From Blastococcus colisei (GTDB lineage Bacteria; Actinomycetota; Actinomycetes; Mycobacteriales; Geodermatophilaceae): a DNA stretch of 64,000 nucleotides. Location: NCBI RefSeq assembly GCF_006717095.1, contig NZ_VFQE01000001.1, positions 372,001 through 436,000 on the forward strand, written 5' to 3'. The notes beneath the pieces are model-generated. The model did no database searches and had not been told where the DNA came from. It was given only the letters and a program-made list of their open reading frames with translations. A program made the position numbers and the translations under genes. Positions 27,293 through 36,480 of the stretch are shown piece after piece (the first letter of the stretch is position 1; each line of letters opens with the position of its first letter).

Positions 27293-27364
27293 AGGCTCGC
27301 CCCGAGCTCGCGAGGGCTGATGACCCCGTCCAGAGGCTCGCCGCGAGACTTGCGAGTGGTGAGG
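27283..27364 (+). repeat. Imperfect 41-bp tandem repeat over the GGDEF stop codon
   Basis: Two units (27283-27323 and 27324-27364) share CCCCGTC-AGAGGCTCGCC-CGAG then a GCGAG core. The first unit contains the stop codon of the diguanylate cyclase. The second unit's CGCCGCGAGACTTGCGAG core recurs at 60783-60806. Confidence 0.6.
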
Positions 27365-27391
27365 AGGACGGGAACCTCTCGGGGATGTTCT

Positions 27392-28222
27392 TCAGTCCCG
27401 CAGGCGGGCGCGCAGCGCGGCCTGCTCCTCGGCGCCGAAGCCGTGCGCGTCCAGCCAACCCAGCGGGCCGCCGTGCCGTTCGTCGAGCAGCGTCAGCACG
27501 CGGGCCATCGTCTCGGCCCGCGGCGTGTGGCTGGCGACGTCCCGCGTTCCCATGTCCTCGGCGTAGGTCGGTGACGCGGCCAGCTTCGCGACCAGGGCGT
27601 CGATGATCTCGGCGGTCATGGCGTAGTCGGCCACGATCTCCTCGTGCGGCACCCCCGCGACGGCCAGGGACAACGCGCAGACGACGCCGGTGCGGTCCTT
27701 GCCGGCGGCGCAGTGCACGACCGAGGCGCCGGAGGCCCGGGTGATCGCGCGGAGTGCGCCGACCACGTTGTCGGCACGGTGGTCGAGATAGCCCAGGTAG
27801 GAGCGCACGGCCGGGTGCTCGCCCTGGTCGTGCTCGGCGACCTGCCGGGGGAGCAGCGACTCCGTCCAGCCGGCCGGCAGATCCAGCTCGGCGTCGTCCT
27901 CCTCCACCGCGAAGACGTCGGTGTGGTGGCCGCGCTCGGGCAGCAGGCTGAAGTGCCGGTGTGTGACCTGCGGGACGTCGCGCAGCGGACCGCGGCCCTC
28001 GAGCAGGACCTCCGCGGTGGTGCGCAGGTCGATCACCTGACGCAGGCCGATGTCGCCGACCAGCCGCCGGACGTCGTCCGGGCTGAGGGTCTGCAGGTTG
28101 TCGCTGCGCAGGATCCGGCCGGGCACGGTGCGGCCGCCGTCGGTCGTGGGCAGCCCACCCAGGTCGCGGGTGTTCGTGGTGCCGTCGAGCCGCACCCAGC
28201 GGCCGGTGCGGGTGGAGGTCAC
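27392..28222 (-). CDS. Tyrosine/lipid phosphatase of the PtpB (Y_phosphatase3) family
   Basis: 276 residues. The P-loop is HCAAGKDRTG (CX5R), preceded by NTRDLGGLPT near the N-terminus, both hallmarks of the MptpB-like family that acts on phosphotyrosine and phosphoinositides. No signal peptide is visible. GTG at 28222 is favoured because TACCGT (28229-28234, reverse strand) lies six bases before it; the longer frame from 28300 would cross that promoter. Confidence 0.88.
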   Translation of the reverse strand: MTSTRTGRWVRLDGTTNTRDLGGLPTTDGGRTVPGRILRSDNLQTLSPDDVRRLVGDIGLRQVIDLRTTAEVLLEGRGPLRDVPQVTHRHFSLLPERGHHTDVFAVEEDDAELDLPAGWTESLLPRQVAEHDQGEHPAVRSYLGYLDHRADNVVGALRAITRASGASVVHCAAGKDRTGVVCALSLAVAGVPHEEIVADYAMTAEIIDALVAKLAASPTYAEDMGTRDVASHTPRAETMARVLTLLDERHGGPLGWLDAHGFGAEEQAALRARLRD

Positions 28223-28407
28223 CCGACGACGGTACGACGTCCGCGTCTCCGGCCCCGGCCGGAGCAGGGTGGCCGTCCTCGGGATGTCGGTCACAGCCAC
28301 AGGATTCGACCAGGGTGTGGGGCGCGCCTACATGGGCACCTGATCACGCGCTCCTTACGGTGTGGTCCAGCCCACTTGTGCACTGACGCACACCCGAGGA
28401 GATCGCC

Positions 28408-29631
28408 ATGTCCCGCACCAGTTCCCGGTCCGTTCCGCTCGCCGTGGCGGCGGCCGGCGTCCTCGCCCTCAGTACCGCCTGCGGCAGCCCCGGCGCCCCC
28501 GCCGGCGACACCGGTGGTGGCGGCGGAGGCGAGGAAGGTGCGCCGGTGCAGGTCGGCCTGGTCACGTCCATCTCCGGGCCGCTGGCCGCCTACGGCGAGC
28601 AGTACCTCCAGGGCTTCGAGGCCTGCCTGGACTACGCGACCGACGGATCCGGTGAGGTCGCCGGACGGCCCATCGAGATCATCGAGCGCGACGACGCCGG
28701 AGACCCGGCCAAGGCCGTCGCCGAGGTCACCGATCTGATCGGCCAGGGCGTGCAGATCATCGCCGGCTCGGCGTCCTCCGGCGTCGCCACGCAGGTGGCC
28801 CCGCTGGCCGAGCAGAACGACGTCCTGTTCATCTCCGGTCCGGCCGCCACCGACGCGCTCACCGGGATCAACGACAACACGTTCCGATCCGGGCGGCAGA
28901 CCTACCAGGACGTGCGGACGGCGCAGTCGTTCATCGGCGACGCCGCGGGCCAGACCGTGCTCGTCTTCGCGCAGGACAGCGCGTTCGGCCAGGCCAACGT
29001 CGCCGCGGTGACCGCGGTGCTGGGCGAGGAGGCCGGGGCCACCGTGACCCCGCTGCTGGTGCCGGCCAGCGCGACCGACCTCACGCCGTTCGCCGCCCAG
29101 GCGCGGGATGCCGGGGCCGACCTGACCTTCGTGGCCTGGGCCGGCGAGACCGCGCCCGCCATGTGGCAGGCCATGGGCCAGCAGGGCGTGTTCGACGCGA
29201 CCAGCGTCGTCACCGGCCTGGACCTGCGGGCCTCCTACCCGACCTACGGCGAGCAGGCCTCCCAGCTGAACTTCCTCTCCCACTTCTTCGCCGAGGCGGT
29301 CGACAACGAGGTCAGCCAGGCCATGGCCGAGCGGGTCGAGGAGGCCGGCGGCACGGTCGACATCTTCACCCCCGACGGCTGCAACGCGGCGCAGATGATC
29401 GTGCGCGCCGTCGAGGAGGGCGGCGACGACGTCGCCGGGATGATCAGTGCACTCGAGGGCTGGACCTTCGACGGCGCCAAGGGCGAGATCACCATCCGCG
29501 AGGAGGACCACGCCATGCTGCAGCCGATGTTCACGGCCACGCTCGAGCAGCAGGGCGAGGAGTTCGCCCCGGTCCTGGTCGACACGCTCGACCCTGAGGA
29601 GACCGCGCCGCCGGTCACCGCCGGCTCCTGA
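28408..29631 (+). CDS. livJ: Branched-chain amino-acid/amide-type ABC transporter, substrate-binding lipoprotein
   Basis: 407 residues. Lipoprotein signal with lipobox LSTAC (Cys about residue 29), a Gly-rich linker, then a type I periplasmic-binding domain (VQVGLVTSISGPLAAYGEQYLQG cut across the first strand). Liv-type proteins bind Leu/Ile/Val but also amides, urea or aromatics; the ligand cannot be read. GAGGAG precedes the ATG. First of five co-directional genes. Confidence 0.9.
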   Translation: MSRTSSRSVPLAVAAAGVLALSTACGSPGAPAGDTGGGGGGEEGAPVQVGLVTSISGPLAAYGEQYLQGFEACLDYATDGSGEVAGRPIEIIERDDAGDPAKAVAEVTDLIGQGVQIIAGSASSGVATQVAPLAEQNDVLFISGPAATDALTGINDNTFRSGRQTYQDVRTAQSFIGDAAGQTVLVFAQDSAFGQANVAAVTAVLGEEAGATVTPLLVPASATDLTPFAAQARDAGADLTFVAWAGETAPAMWQAMGQQGVFDATSVVTGLDLRASYPTYGEQASQLNFLSHFFAEAVDNEVSQAMAERVEEAGGTVDIFTPDGCNAAQMIVRAVEEGGDDVAGMISALEGWTFDGAKGEITIREEDHAMLQPMFTATLEQQGEEFAPVLVDTLDPEETAPPVTAGS

Positions 29632-29650
29632 GCCGGGGAGCCGCGTGTCC

Positions 29651-30442
29651 ATGAGCACCCAGCCGGCACCGGCCGCCCGCCCCGCTGCGGGCGCGCCGGT
29701 GCTGCAGGTCGAGGGCCTCACGTGCGCGATCGGTGGGGCGGTCATCGTCGACGGCGTCGGCTTCGACGTCGCCCCCGGTGAGTTCGTCGCCGTCATCGGG
29801 CCCAACGGCGCGGGGAAGACGTCGCTGTTCAACCTGCTCTCCGGCCTGCTGCCGGTGACCGGCGGAACCGTCACGCTGGCCGGTGCCGACATCACCCGCG
29901 AGAGCCCGTCGGCACGAGCCCGCAGAGGCCTCGGCCGGACCTTCCAGGCGTCGTCGGTGTTCGTCGGGCTCACCGTGCGGGAGAACGTCCGGCTCGCCGC
30001 CCAGGCCAAGCTGGGCGGCAGCATGCGGCCGTGGCAGCGGGTGCGGCCCGGCGACGCCGCGCAGGAGGTCGCGGGGCGCTCCCTGGAGCGGGTGGGCCTG
30101 GGCGCCCGGGGCGAGGACCTCGCCGGCGCGCTCTCGCACGGCGACAAGCGCAAGCTCGAGCTGGCCATCCTGCTGGCCACCGACCCCGCCGTCGTCCTGC
30201 TGGACGAGCCGATGGCCGGTGTCAGCATCGAGGACGTCGCGGGGCTGACGGAGGTCATCGCCTCGGTGCACCGCGAGGAGGGCAAGACGGTGCTGATGGT
30301 CGAGCACCACATGGACGTGCTGCTGGGCCTCGCCGACCGCGTCGCCGTCATGCACCACGGCAAGCTGCTCGCGCTCGACACCCCGGCGAAGGTGACCAGC
30401 GACCCCGCCGTGCAGCAGGCCTACCTGGGGGAGTCGCTGTGA
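29651..30442 (+). CDS. livG: Liv-type ABC transporter ATPase 1
   Basis: 263 residues. Walker A GPNGAGKTS, a degenerate signature region (ALSHGDKRKLELAILLA), Walker B VVLLDEPMAG and switch His in EHHMDV. The signature reads LSHGDKR in place of LSGGQ, normal for LivG/UrtD ATPases. An in-frame GTG at 29645 is the alternative start; the GGGGAG at 29635 fits ATG 29651 better. Confidence 0.92.
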   Translation: MSTQPAPAARPAAGAPVLQVEGLTCAIGGAVIVDGVGFDVAPGEFVAVIGPNGAGKTSLFNLLSGLLPVTGGTVTLAGADITRESPSARARRGLGRTFQASSVFVGLTVRENVRLAAQAKLGGSMRPWQRVRPGDAAQEVAGRSLERVGLGARGEDLAGALSHGDKRKLELAILLATDPAVVLLDEPMAGVSIEDVAGLTEVIASVHREEGKTVLMVEHHMDVLLGLADRVAVMHHGKLLALDTPAKVTSDPAVQQAYLGESL

Positions 30443-31254
30443 GTGAGACGCCGCTCCTGCAGATGACCGACGTGCACGTGCGGCTGTCGGGCAGCCACAT
30501 CCTGCAGGGCGTGGACCTCGGCGTCCGGCGCGGCGGGGTCACGGCCCTGCTGGGGCGCAACGGCGCGGGCAAGACGACGACGGTCAAGGCGATCCTCGGC
30601 CTCGTCCCCTCCACCGGCGTCGTCGAGTTCACCGGCGAGGACGGCCGGACCGAGCGGCTGTCGGGCCGGCGGACCCACGAGATCGTCCGCCGCGGGATCG
30701 GCTATGCGCCGGAGGACCGCGAGGTCTTCGCCGGGCTGACCGTCGCGGAGAACCTGACCCTGGCCGAGCGGCGGGACTCCGCCCACCACCAGGACCGCGT
30801 GTTCGAGCTGTTCCCCGAGCTGAAGCAGCGCAGCAAGCAGCTCGCCGGCACCCTCTCGGGCGGTCAGCAGCAGATGGTCGCCATCGCGCGCCTGCTGCTC
30901 AACGACAACCAGCTGCTGCTCATCGACGAGCCGACCAAGGGCCTGGCACCGCTGCTCGTGGCCGAGGTCGCCGACGTGCTGGCCCGCGCGGCCGAGGAGG
31001 TGACGATCCTGCTCGTCGAGCAGAACCTGACCGTCGTCCAGCGGATGGCGCACGACGCCGTCGTCGTCGACCAGGGCCGGGTGGCCTGGACCGGGTCCGC
31101 CGCCGCGCTGCTGGCCGACACCGAACGCACGCGAGAGCTGCTCGGCGTGGCCTCGAGCGGAGGTGCGCACGCAGTGGGCGAGCTCGCGAGCCCACCAGGG
31201 ACGGAGCCACCGGGTGGCATGCGTCGGGCGAGCGCCGGCGAGGCGGGCGCATGA
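30439..31254 (+). CDS. livF: Liv-type ABC transporter ATPase 2
   Basis: 271 residues. Walker A GRNGAGKTT, signature LSGGQQQM, Walker B LLLIDEPTKGLAP. Family length is about 235; the last 35 residues are a Gly/Ala/Pro-rich extension coded by a GC palindrome-rich stretch. The start overlaps the LivG stop (GTGA), and its own end overlaps LivH (ATGA). Confidence 0.92.
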   Translation: MSETPLLQMTDVHVRLSGSHILQGVDLGVRRGGVTALLGRNGAGKTTTVKAILGLVPSTGVVEFTGEDGRTERLSGRRTHEIVRRGIGYAPEDREVFAGLTVAENLTLAERRDSAHHQDRVFELFPELKQRSKQLAGTLSGGQQQMVAIARLLLNDNQLLLIDEPTKGLAPLLVAEVADVLARAAEEVTILLVEQNLTVVQRMAHDAVVVDQGRVAWTGSAAALLADTERTRELLGVASSGGAHAVGELASPPGTEPPGGMRRASAGEAGA

Positions 31255-32135
31255 CGACCGTGGTGCTCCTGACCGTCACCGGGCTGGGCCTGGCGGCGCT
31301 GTACTTCCTCGTCGCGTCCGGCCTCTCGCTGATCTTCGGCCTGATGGGCGTGCTCAACTTCGCCCACGGCGCCTTCCTCACCATCGGCGCCTACGGCACC
31401 TGGTGGGCGGCCGGGAACCTGCCCGGGGCCGGCTCGACGGGCTGGGGCTTCGTGCTGGCCGTCGTCTTCGGCGTCGCCGTCGGCACCCTGGTGGCCGCGC
31501 TGATCGAGCTCTCGCTGATCCGACCGCTCTACGAGCGGCACATCGAGCAGGTGCTGGTCACGGTGGGCCTCAGCCTCGCGCTGGTGGCTCTCGTGCGGGC
31601 CATCTGGGGCGCCGACCCCCGGCCGTTCCCGCGGCCGGAGTGGGCCCAGCGGACGACGTCGGTGCTGGGCGCCAACGTGCCCAACGACCGCTTCCTGCTG
31701 ATCGCCACCGCGATCGTGGTGCTCGTGGCGGTGCTGGCCTTCCTGCGGTTCACCCGCGTCGGCCTGATCATCCGCGCCGGGGTCGAGAACCGGTCGATGG
31801 TCACGGCGCTGGGGATCGACGTCCGCAAGGCGTTCACCCTGGTGTTCGCGATCGGTGGCGCGTTCGCCGCGCTGGCCGGGGCGCTGGGTGGCATCTACCT
31901 CGGCTCGATCTCGCCGGGACAGGGCACGTCGCTGCTGATCTTCGCCTTCATCGTCGTCGTGATCGGCGGGATGAGCTCGATCACCGGCACGGCGGCGGCC
32001 GCGGTGCTGGTCGGCCTGGTGCAGCAGTTCGCGAACTACTACGCCGCGAGTGGAGTGGGTGACCTGTCGGTGGTGCTGCTGCTCGCGGTGGTGCTGCTGG
32101 CCCGTCCCAGCGGTCTGACGGCGAGGATGGCATGA
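31251..32135 (+). CDS. livH: Liv-type ABC transporter permease 1
   Basis: 294 residues with about eight membrane helices. It begins with the family pattern GLGLAALYFLVASGLSLIFG followed by GVLNFAHGAF. It forms the channel with LivM. Overlapping ATGA junctions on both sides mean tight translational coupling. Confidence 0.93.
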   Translation: MTTVVLLTVTGLGLAALYFLVASGLSLIFGLMGVLNFAHGAFLTIGAYGTWWAAGNLPGAGSTGWGFVLAVVFGVAVGTLVAALIELSLIRPLYERHIEQVLVTVGLSLALVALVRAIWGADPRPFPRPEWAQRTTSVLGANVPNDRFLLIATAIVVLVAVLAFLRFTRVGLIIRAGVENRSMVTALGIDVRKAFTLVFAIGGAFAALAGALGGIYLGSISPGQGTSLLIFAFIVVVIGGMSSITGTAAAAVLVGLVQQFANYYAASGVGDLSVVLLLAVVLLARPSGLTARMA

Positions 32136-33277
32136 ACCGGATGGGTGTGCGGCGGCTCGCGCCGCTGATCGTGCTGGTGGTCCTGGCGTTGCTGCCCTAC
32201 TCCACGCTGCAGGTGCCCGGTCTCTTCGACGGGGTGCTCAACAGCCCGGGCACGCTGCAGCTGCTGGCGCTGTGCCTGGTCTTCGGCGGGGTCGCGCTCT
32301 CCTTCGACCTGCTGTTCGGGTTCACCGGGCTGCTCTCCTTCGGGCACGCGCTGTACTTCGCCGCCGGCACCTACGTCGCGAACCTGGCACTGACCGAGCT
32401 CGGCTGGGGCCTGGGGGCCGCGATCGCACTCACCACCGTGGTGGGCATCGCCCTGCCCCTGCTGATCGGCAGCGTCGCCCTGCGCGTGTCGGGCATCGCG
32501 TTCTCGATGGTCACGCTGGCCACCGCCCAGGTCGGGTCGATCATCGTGCTGCAGGACCCGGGCGGTCTCACCGGCGGCGAGGAGGGCCTGGCGGTCGACC
32601 GGAACCCCATCCCGGACGCCCTCATCGGGGTCTTCAACACCGTCAACAAGTACTGGCTGGCGCTGGCCTACCTCGTCCTCGTGTACGTGGTCGTCACCTG
32701 GGTCACCAGCTCGCGGGCCGGGCGGGTCTGGCAGGCGATCCGGGAGAACGAGCGCCGGGTCGAGGTGCTCGGGCTGCGGCCCTACCGCTTCAAACTGCTG
32801 GTCTTCGTGCTGGCGGGGCTGCTGGCCACGCTCGGCGGCATCGTGCACCTGCTCCTGCTCGGTGGCTCGACCCCGCGGGTGACGACCGCCGACTTCACGA
32901 TCGGCCTGCTCGTCATGGTGGTGCTCGGCGGCGCGGGCAGCCGGTGGGGCGCGGTGCTGGGCGGGGTGCTCTACACGTACCTGGACTCGCGACTGACCGA
33001 CCTGGCTCAGTCGCCCGCCGTCCAGGACCTGCCGGCCTGGCTGCAGATCCCGCTGTCGGAGCCGCTGTTCCTGCTGGGGACGCTGTTCGTGCTCGTCGTC
33101 CTCTTCGTGCCCGGCGGCATCGCCGGTCTGGTGGCCCAGCTGAGGGAGCGCCGGGCCGGCCGGCGCCCGAGCGGAGACGACGGCCCCGCTCCGGGTCGCG
33201 TGGTCGAGCAGCTGCGCGACCAGGTCACCGCCGGTACCGGTGTCGGCGCGGGCGCGCGCCCGCACGACGGCGTCTGA
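32132..33277 (+). CDS. livM: Liv-type ABC transporter permease 2
   Basis: 381 residues with about ten membrane helices. The LivM signature region is visible (FGFTGLLSFGHALYFAAGTY, then RVSGIAFSMVTLATAQ). Last gene of the operon. The C-terminal 50 residues are polar and basic and probably cytosolic. Confidence 0.93.
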   Translation: MNRMGVRRLAPLIVLVVLALLPYSTLQVPGLFDGVLNSPGTLQLLALCLVFGGVALSFDLLFGFTGLLSFGHALYFAAGTYVANLALTELGWGLGAAIALTTVVGIALPLLIGSVALRVSGIAFSMVTLATAQVGSIIVLQDPGGLTGGEEGLAVDRNPIPDALIGVFNTVNKYWLALAYLVLVYVVVTWVTSSRAGRVWQAIRENERRVEVLGLRPYRFKLLVFVLAGLLATLGGIVHLLLLGGSTPRVTTADFTIGLLVMVVLGGAGSRWGAVLGGVLYTYLDSRLTDLAQSPAVQDLPAWLQIPLSEPLFLLGTLFVLVVLFVPGGIAGLVAQLRERRAGRRPSGDDGPAPGRVVEQLRDQVTAGTGVGAGARPHDGV

Positions 33278-33300
33278 TCGCACACCCCGCGGCATTCGAC

Positions 33301-33365
33301 CTCGCGGTATCGCCGCCGTCCACGCGGTATACCGCGGGGAGGAGCACTGCATGGCGAGGTCGACG
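33301..33365 (+). promoter_or_regulatory. Orphan control region: palindrome, ribosome site and start codon
   Basis: A half-site CGCGGTAT (33303-33310) precedes a perfect 14-bp palindrome CGCGGTATACCGCG (33323-33336). A strong GGGGAGGAG follows at 33337-33345, then ATG at 33351. The frame opens MARSTTRTGSSGKSAA but runs at once into the antisense of the next gene, so there is no plausible protein behind it. Confidence 0.55.
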
Positions 33366-33389
33366 ACCCGGACCGGGTCGAGCGGGAAG

Positions 33390-34256
33390 TCAGCCGCCCA
33401 GGAGCAGCTGGTCGCAGACGTCGATCAGGCGCTGGCGGAGGACGGCGCCGAGCTCGGCGAATACTCGCTGGGCGGCGACGTATTCGGCCTTGCCCTCGGG
33501 GGTCTCGATCGCGACCGGCTCGTACCCGTGCCCGCTGAGGTCGTACGGCGAGGCCCGCATGTCGAGCTCCCGGACCTCCACGGCCAGCTCGAAGCAGTCC
33601 GCGACCAGGTCACCCGGGGTCGCCGGGCTGAGCTTGTAGGCCCACTTGTAGAGGTCCATGCCGGCGTGCAGGCAGCCGGGCTGCTCCAGCTCCGGCTGGG
33701 TCTCCCGCGTCGGCTGGAGGCGATTGCGGCCCACGGCGTCCGGCGTGAAGAAGCGGAACGCGTCGACGTGCGTGCACCGGATCTGGTGCGCCTCCACGAC
33801 CTCGTCGGTCCCGGCCCGACCGAGCCGGAGCGGTATCGCGTGTCGGGTCCCCGTGTCGCGGTAGACCATCGCCCACTCGTGCAGGCCGAAGCAGCCGGTG
33901 GACGCCGGGCGGGAAGCGGTCGCGGCGAGCAGCCGGCGCACGAAGCGGACGGTGTCGCCGCGGTCGGCGGCGAAGGCGTCGGCGTCGAGGTGCACGGTCG
34001 CGCCGTCGGTCACGTACCAGCGCCAGTCGGAGTGCGGTGCCGGACCGGCGAGGGCGACGCCCGGTCCCGGGTGCCAGCGGCGCAGCCGCCCCGGTGTCTC
34101 GGAGTAGTAGGTGAAGAGGAAGTCCAGGACCGGGTGGGTCCGCCCCTGGCGGCGGCGCTCCCGGTGCGGCGTCGTCCACCGGTCGATCCGCGCCTCGTGC
34201 GCGGCCGCCCGTGCCGTCCAGACGTCCACCGGCAGCTCGCTCAGCAGGACAGGCAC
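33390..34256 (-). CDS. Protein annotated in actinobacteria as 3-methyladenine DNA glycosylase
   Basis: 288 residues, cytosolic. Features include HPVLDFLFTYYSETPGRLRRWHPG, WRWYVTDG, FGLHEWAMVY and the end motif DLYKWAYKLSPATPGDLVADCFELA, all strongly conserved in this actinobacterial family. The glycosylase label is inherited from annotation; I see no helix-hairpin-helix or other known glycosylase motif, so the real function is open. GTG start with TACGCT (34263-34268 on the complement) six bases ahead. Confidence 0.75.
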   Translation of the reverse strand: MPVLLSELPVDVWTARAAAHEARIDRWTTPHRERRRQGRTHPVLDFLFTYYSETPGRLRRWHPGPGVALAGPAPHSDWRWYVTDGATVHLDADAFAADRGDTVRFVRRLLAATASRPASTGCFGLHEWAMVYRDTGTRHAIPLRLGRAGTDEVVEAHQIRCTHVDAFRFFTPDAVGRNRLQPTRETQPELEQPGCLHAGMDLYKWAYKLSPATPGDLVADCFELAVEVRELDMRASPYDLSGHGYEPVAIETPEGKAEYVAAQRVFAELGAVLRQRLIDVCDQLLLGG

Positions 34257-34318
34257 CGGCCCAGCGTAGGAGCCGCCGGAAAGGACGTTCGGCGGTGACC
34301 GATCGGCCAGTCGATCCC

Positions 34319-34324
34319 TAGCGT
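34319..34324 (+). promoter_or_regulatory. -10 box TAGCGT for a leaderless small gene
   Basis: TAGCGT lies six bases before the ATG at 34331, with no ribosome site in between. Confidence 0.5.
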
Positions 34325-34330
34325 TGCTCC

Positions 34331-34495
34331 ATGGCGGAGAAACCGTGGACGTGCAGGCTGGGATTCCACTCCTACGTCCGTGAGCACCCGCGCGACGAAC
34401 GTCCACCCGGTGCGGGCGGTGGTGATGAGGTGTGCCGGCGGTGCGGCAAGCGCCGCGGGGAGCCGGGCATCCCTCTGTCCGTGCTCGGCGGTTGA
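34331..34495 (+). CDS. Zinc-ribbon-like microprotein
   Basis: 54 residues. The pattern KPWTCRLGFHSYV followed about 27 residues later by CRRCGKRRGEPG gives Cys8, His12 and a CxxC pair, a likely single zinc site. The middle is a Gly/Asp-rich loop. Similar short proteins with C-x-x-G-x-H and a late CxxCG are found in actinobacteria without known function. The leaderless -10 box and a stop just before the convergent gene support it as real. Confidence 0.65.
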   Translation: MAEKPWTCRLGFHSYVREHPRDERPPGAGGGDEVCRRCGKRRGEPGIPLSVLGG

Positions 34496-34504
34496 GCGCC
34501 TCGG

Positions 34505-36463
34505 TCAGTCGGGGACGGCGCCGGTGAGCCGGTGCAGCCGCAGCGCGAGCTGCACCTCCAGCGCCCGCTCCGGCGAGGACCACTCCTTGCCCAGGAGCCG
34601 GCTCACCCGGTCCAGGCGCTGGGTGACGGTGTTGACGTGCACCCGCAGTGCCTCGGCGGCCCGCGCGGGGGAGCTCCCCGCGTCGAAGAACGCCTGGAGC
34701 GTGCCCTCGAGATCGGTGCCGCGCTTGACGTCGTAGTCCAGCACCGGCGCCAGGGTCGCCTGCACGAACCCGCGGACGTCCCGGCCGTCGCCGACGAGCA
34801 GGCCGAAGAAGCCCAGCTCCTCGGCGCTCGCCGCCCCCCCGGCCCGGCCGAGCGCGATCAGCGTCGCGGCGCACCGCGCCGCCTCCTCGTGCGCCGGGGC
34901 CATGGACGCCGGACCGCGCGCCGGTCCGGCGCCGCCGACGGTCACGGTCCCGGCCCCGGCATTGCCCAGTTCGCGGCGGACGGTGGCCGCCGCGGCCCCC
35001 GGCTCGAGGTCGGGCAGGCACAGGACGACGCAGCCGTCGTGCGTCCCCGCCAGGCCTCCCCGCGTCGCCGCCAGGTGCGTGGCCGCGGCCAGCGCCCGCG
35101 ATCGGCAACGCTCCTCGACGCGGGCCACGACGACCGCGTGCGGCCGGTCGAGGTCGGCGCCCAGCCGGCGGGCGCGTTCGCGTACCCCGTCGGGATCGCG
35201 GACGGTGGCGCCCAGCAGCTCCTCCAGCAGTTCCCCGCGCACGCGGTTCTCCGCCTCCCCGGCCGTCCGCCGGATGAGCAGGAGCAGCGCGGTCACGAGG
35301 GCCGCGCGCTCGAGGATGCGCTGGTCGGCCTCGGACAGCTCGTCGTCCCGGTGCAGGACGAGGCCGCCGAGCAGCTCGCTGTCCACCGTCACCGCGGCGG
35401 TCCACCAGGTGCCGTCGCGCACGGTGCGCCCGGTGGAACGGGCGAGGGTGAGGGCGCCGGCGGGATCGGGCGGCAGCTCGGCGGCGGCCTCGTCGCCGGA
35501 GATGCCGCCGTCAGCCGGAGTCACCCGCCCCTCCTCGTCGAGGACGGTGATGCTGCCGCCCAGGGCCTCGGTCACGGCGGCCGCGACGTCCTCGACGCCG
35601 CCGCCGCGCAGGACGACGTCGATGAACCGGTCGTGCGCGCCCGCTGCCCGCTCGACCGACGCGGTGTGGGCGCGCAGTTCCCGGCTGGCCGTGGACAGCT
35701 CGTCGAGCGCGGCCCGTGTCTCCTCGAGCAGCCGGGCGTTGTCCAGGGCGATCGCCGCGTGCGCGGCGAGCGACCCCAGCAGCGACACCTCCGACCGGTC
35801 GAAGGTGCGCTCGGTCCGGTCCGCGGCGAACAGCACCCCGATGACCTGCGAGCCGCGGATCAGGGGGACGCCGAGGATCGCGATGAGCCCCTCGTCGTGG
35901 ACGCCGTCGTTGATCTCGCTGGTGTGCCGGAACCGGGCGTCGGTGAAGTAACTCGCCGTCGCGTACGGCGCCGCCGTCTGGGCGACCAGGCCGCCCAGCC
36001 CGACCCCCATCGGCAGCCGCAGCGCCTGGAAGCGGGCGGAGACCGATCCGTCGGTGACCCGCATGTAGGTGTCGCCGGCGGCGGGGTCGTTCAGCGTCAG
36101 GTACGAGACGTCGGTGCCCAGCAGCTGACGGGCGCGCCGCACGATCGCGGTGAGCACGGAGTCCACGCCGCGCAGCGCGGCGAGATCGCTCGCGGTGTCG
36201 AAGAGCGCCGACAGCTCCGACTCACGACGACGGCGCGCCGCGAAGGCCTCCCGTACCTCCAGGGCCAGCAGCTTCACCCGCTCGAGCTCGGCGAGCTCGT
36301 CGCCGTCGGCGCCGGCGGCACGCGCGCGGACCAGCGGGCGCTCGTACTCGATCGCCGCAGCGTCCTCCAGCAGCAGCTCGAAGTACTCGGCCGCCCGGCC
36401 CGCGGCCGGACGTGGTCCGTCGCCGGCAGCGGGCAAGGCCGGGGACCGGGTCACGACCGGCAT
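34505..36463 (-). CDS. GAF-domain PucR-type transcriptional regulator
   Basis: 652 residues. A coiled N-terminus, a GAF domain (about 110-270), a GGDEF-like divergent domain (about 430-550) and the C-terminal PucR helix-turn-helix (ALRVHVNTVTQRLDRVSRLLG). PucR/CdaR regulators sense small molecules and usually activate neighbouring catabolic genes. It sits next to 3-hydroxybutyrate dehydrogenase, its probable target. ATG 36463 is chosen over the upstream frame, which overlaps the dehydrogenase. Confidence 0.85.
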   Translation of the reverse strand: MPVVTRSPALPAAGDGPRPAAGRAAEYFELLLEDAAAIEYERPLVRARAAGADGDELAELERVKLLALEVREAFAARRRRESELSALFDTASDLAALRGVDSVLTAIVRRARQLLGTDVSYLTLNDPAAGDTYMRVTDGSVSARFQALRLPMGVGLGGLVAQTAAPYATASYFTDARFRHTSEINDGVHDEGLIAILGVPLIRGSQVIGVLFAADRTERTFDRSEVSLLGSLAAHAAIALDNARLLEETRAALDELSTASRELRAHTASVERAAGAHDRFIDVVLRGGGVEDVAAAVTEALGGSITVLDEEGRVTPADGGISGDEAAAELPPDPAGALTLARSTGRTVRDGTWWTAAVTVDSELLGGLVLHRDDELSEADQRILERAALVTALLLLIRRTAGEAENRVRGELLEELLGATVRDPDGVRERARRLGADLDRPHAVVVARVEERCRSRALAAATHLAATRGGLAGTHDGCVVLCLPDLEPGAAAATVRRELGNAGAGTVTVGGAGPARGPASMAPAHEEAARCAATLIALGRAGGAASAEELGFFGLLVGDGRDVRGFVQATLAPVLDYDVKRGTDLEGTLQAFFDAGSSPARAAEALRVHVNTVTQRLDRVSRLLGKEWSSPERALEVQLALRLHRLTGAVPD

Positions 36464-36480
36464 TCTCGCCGGTCGCGCGC

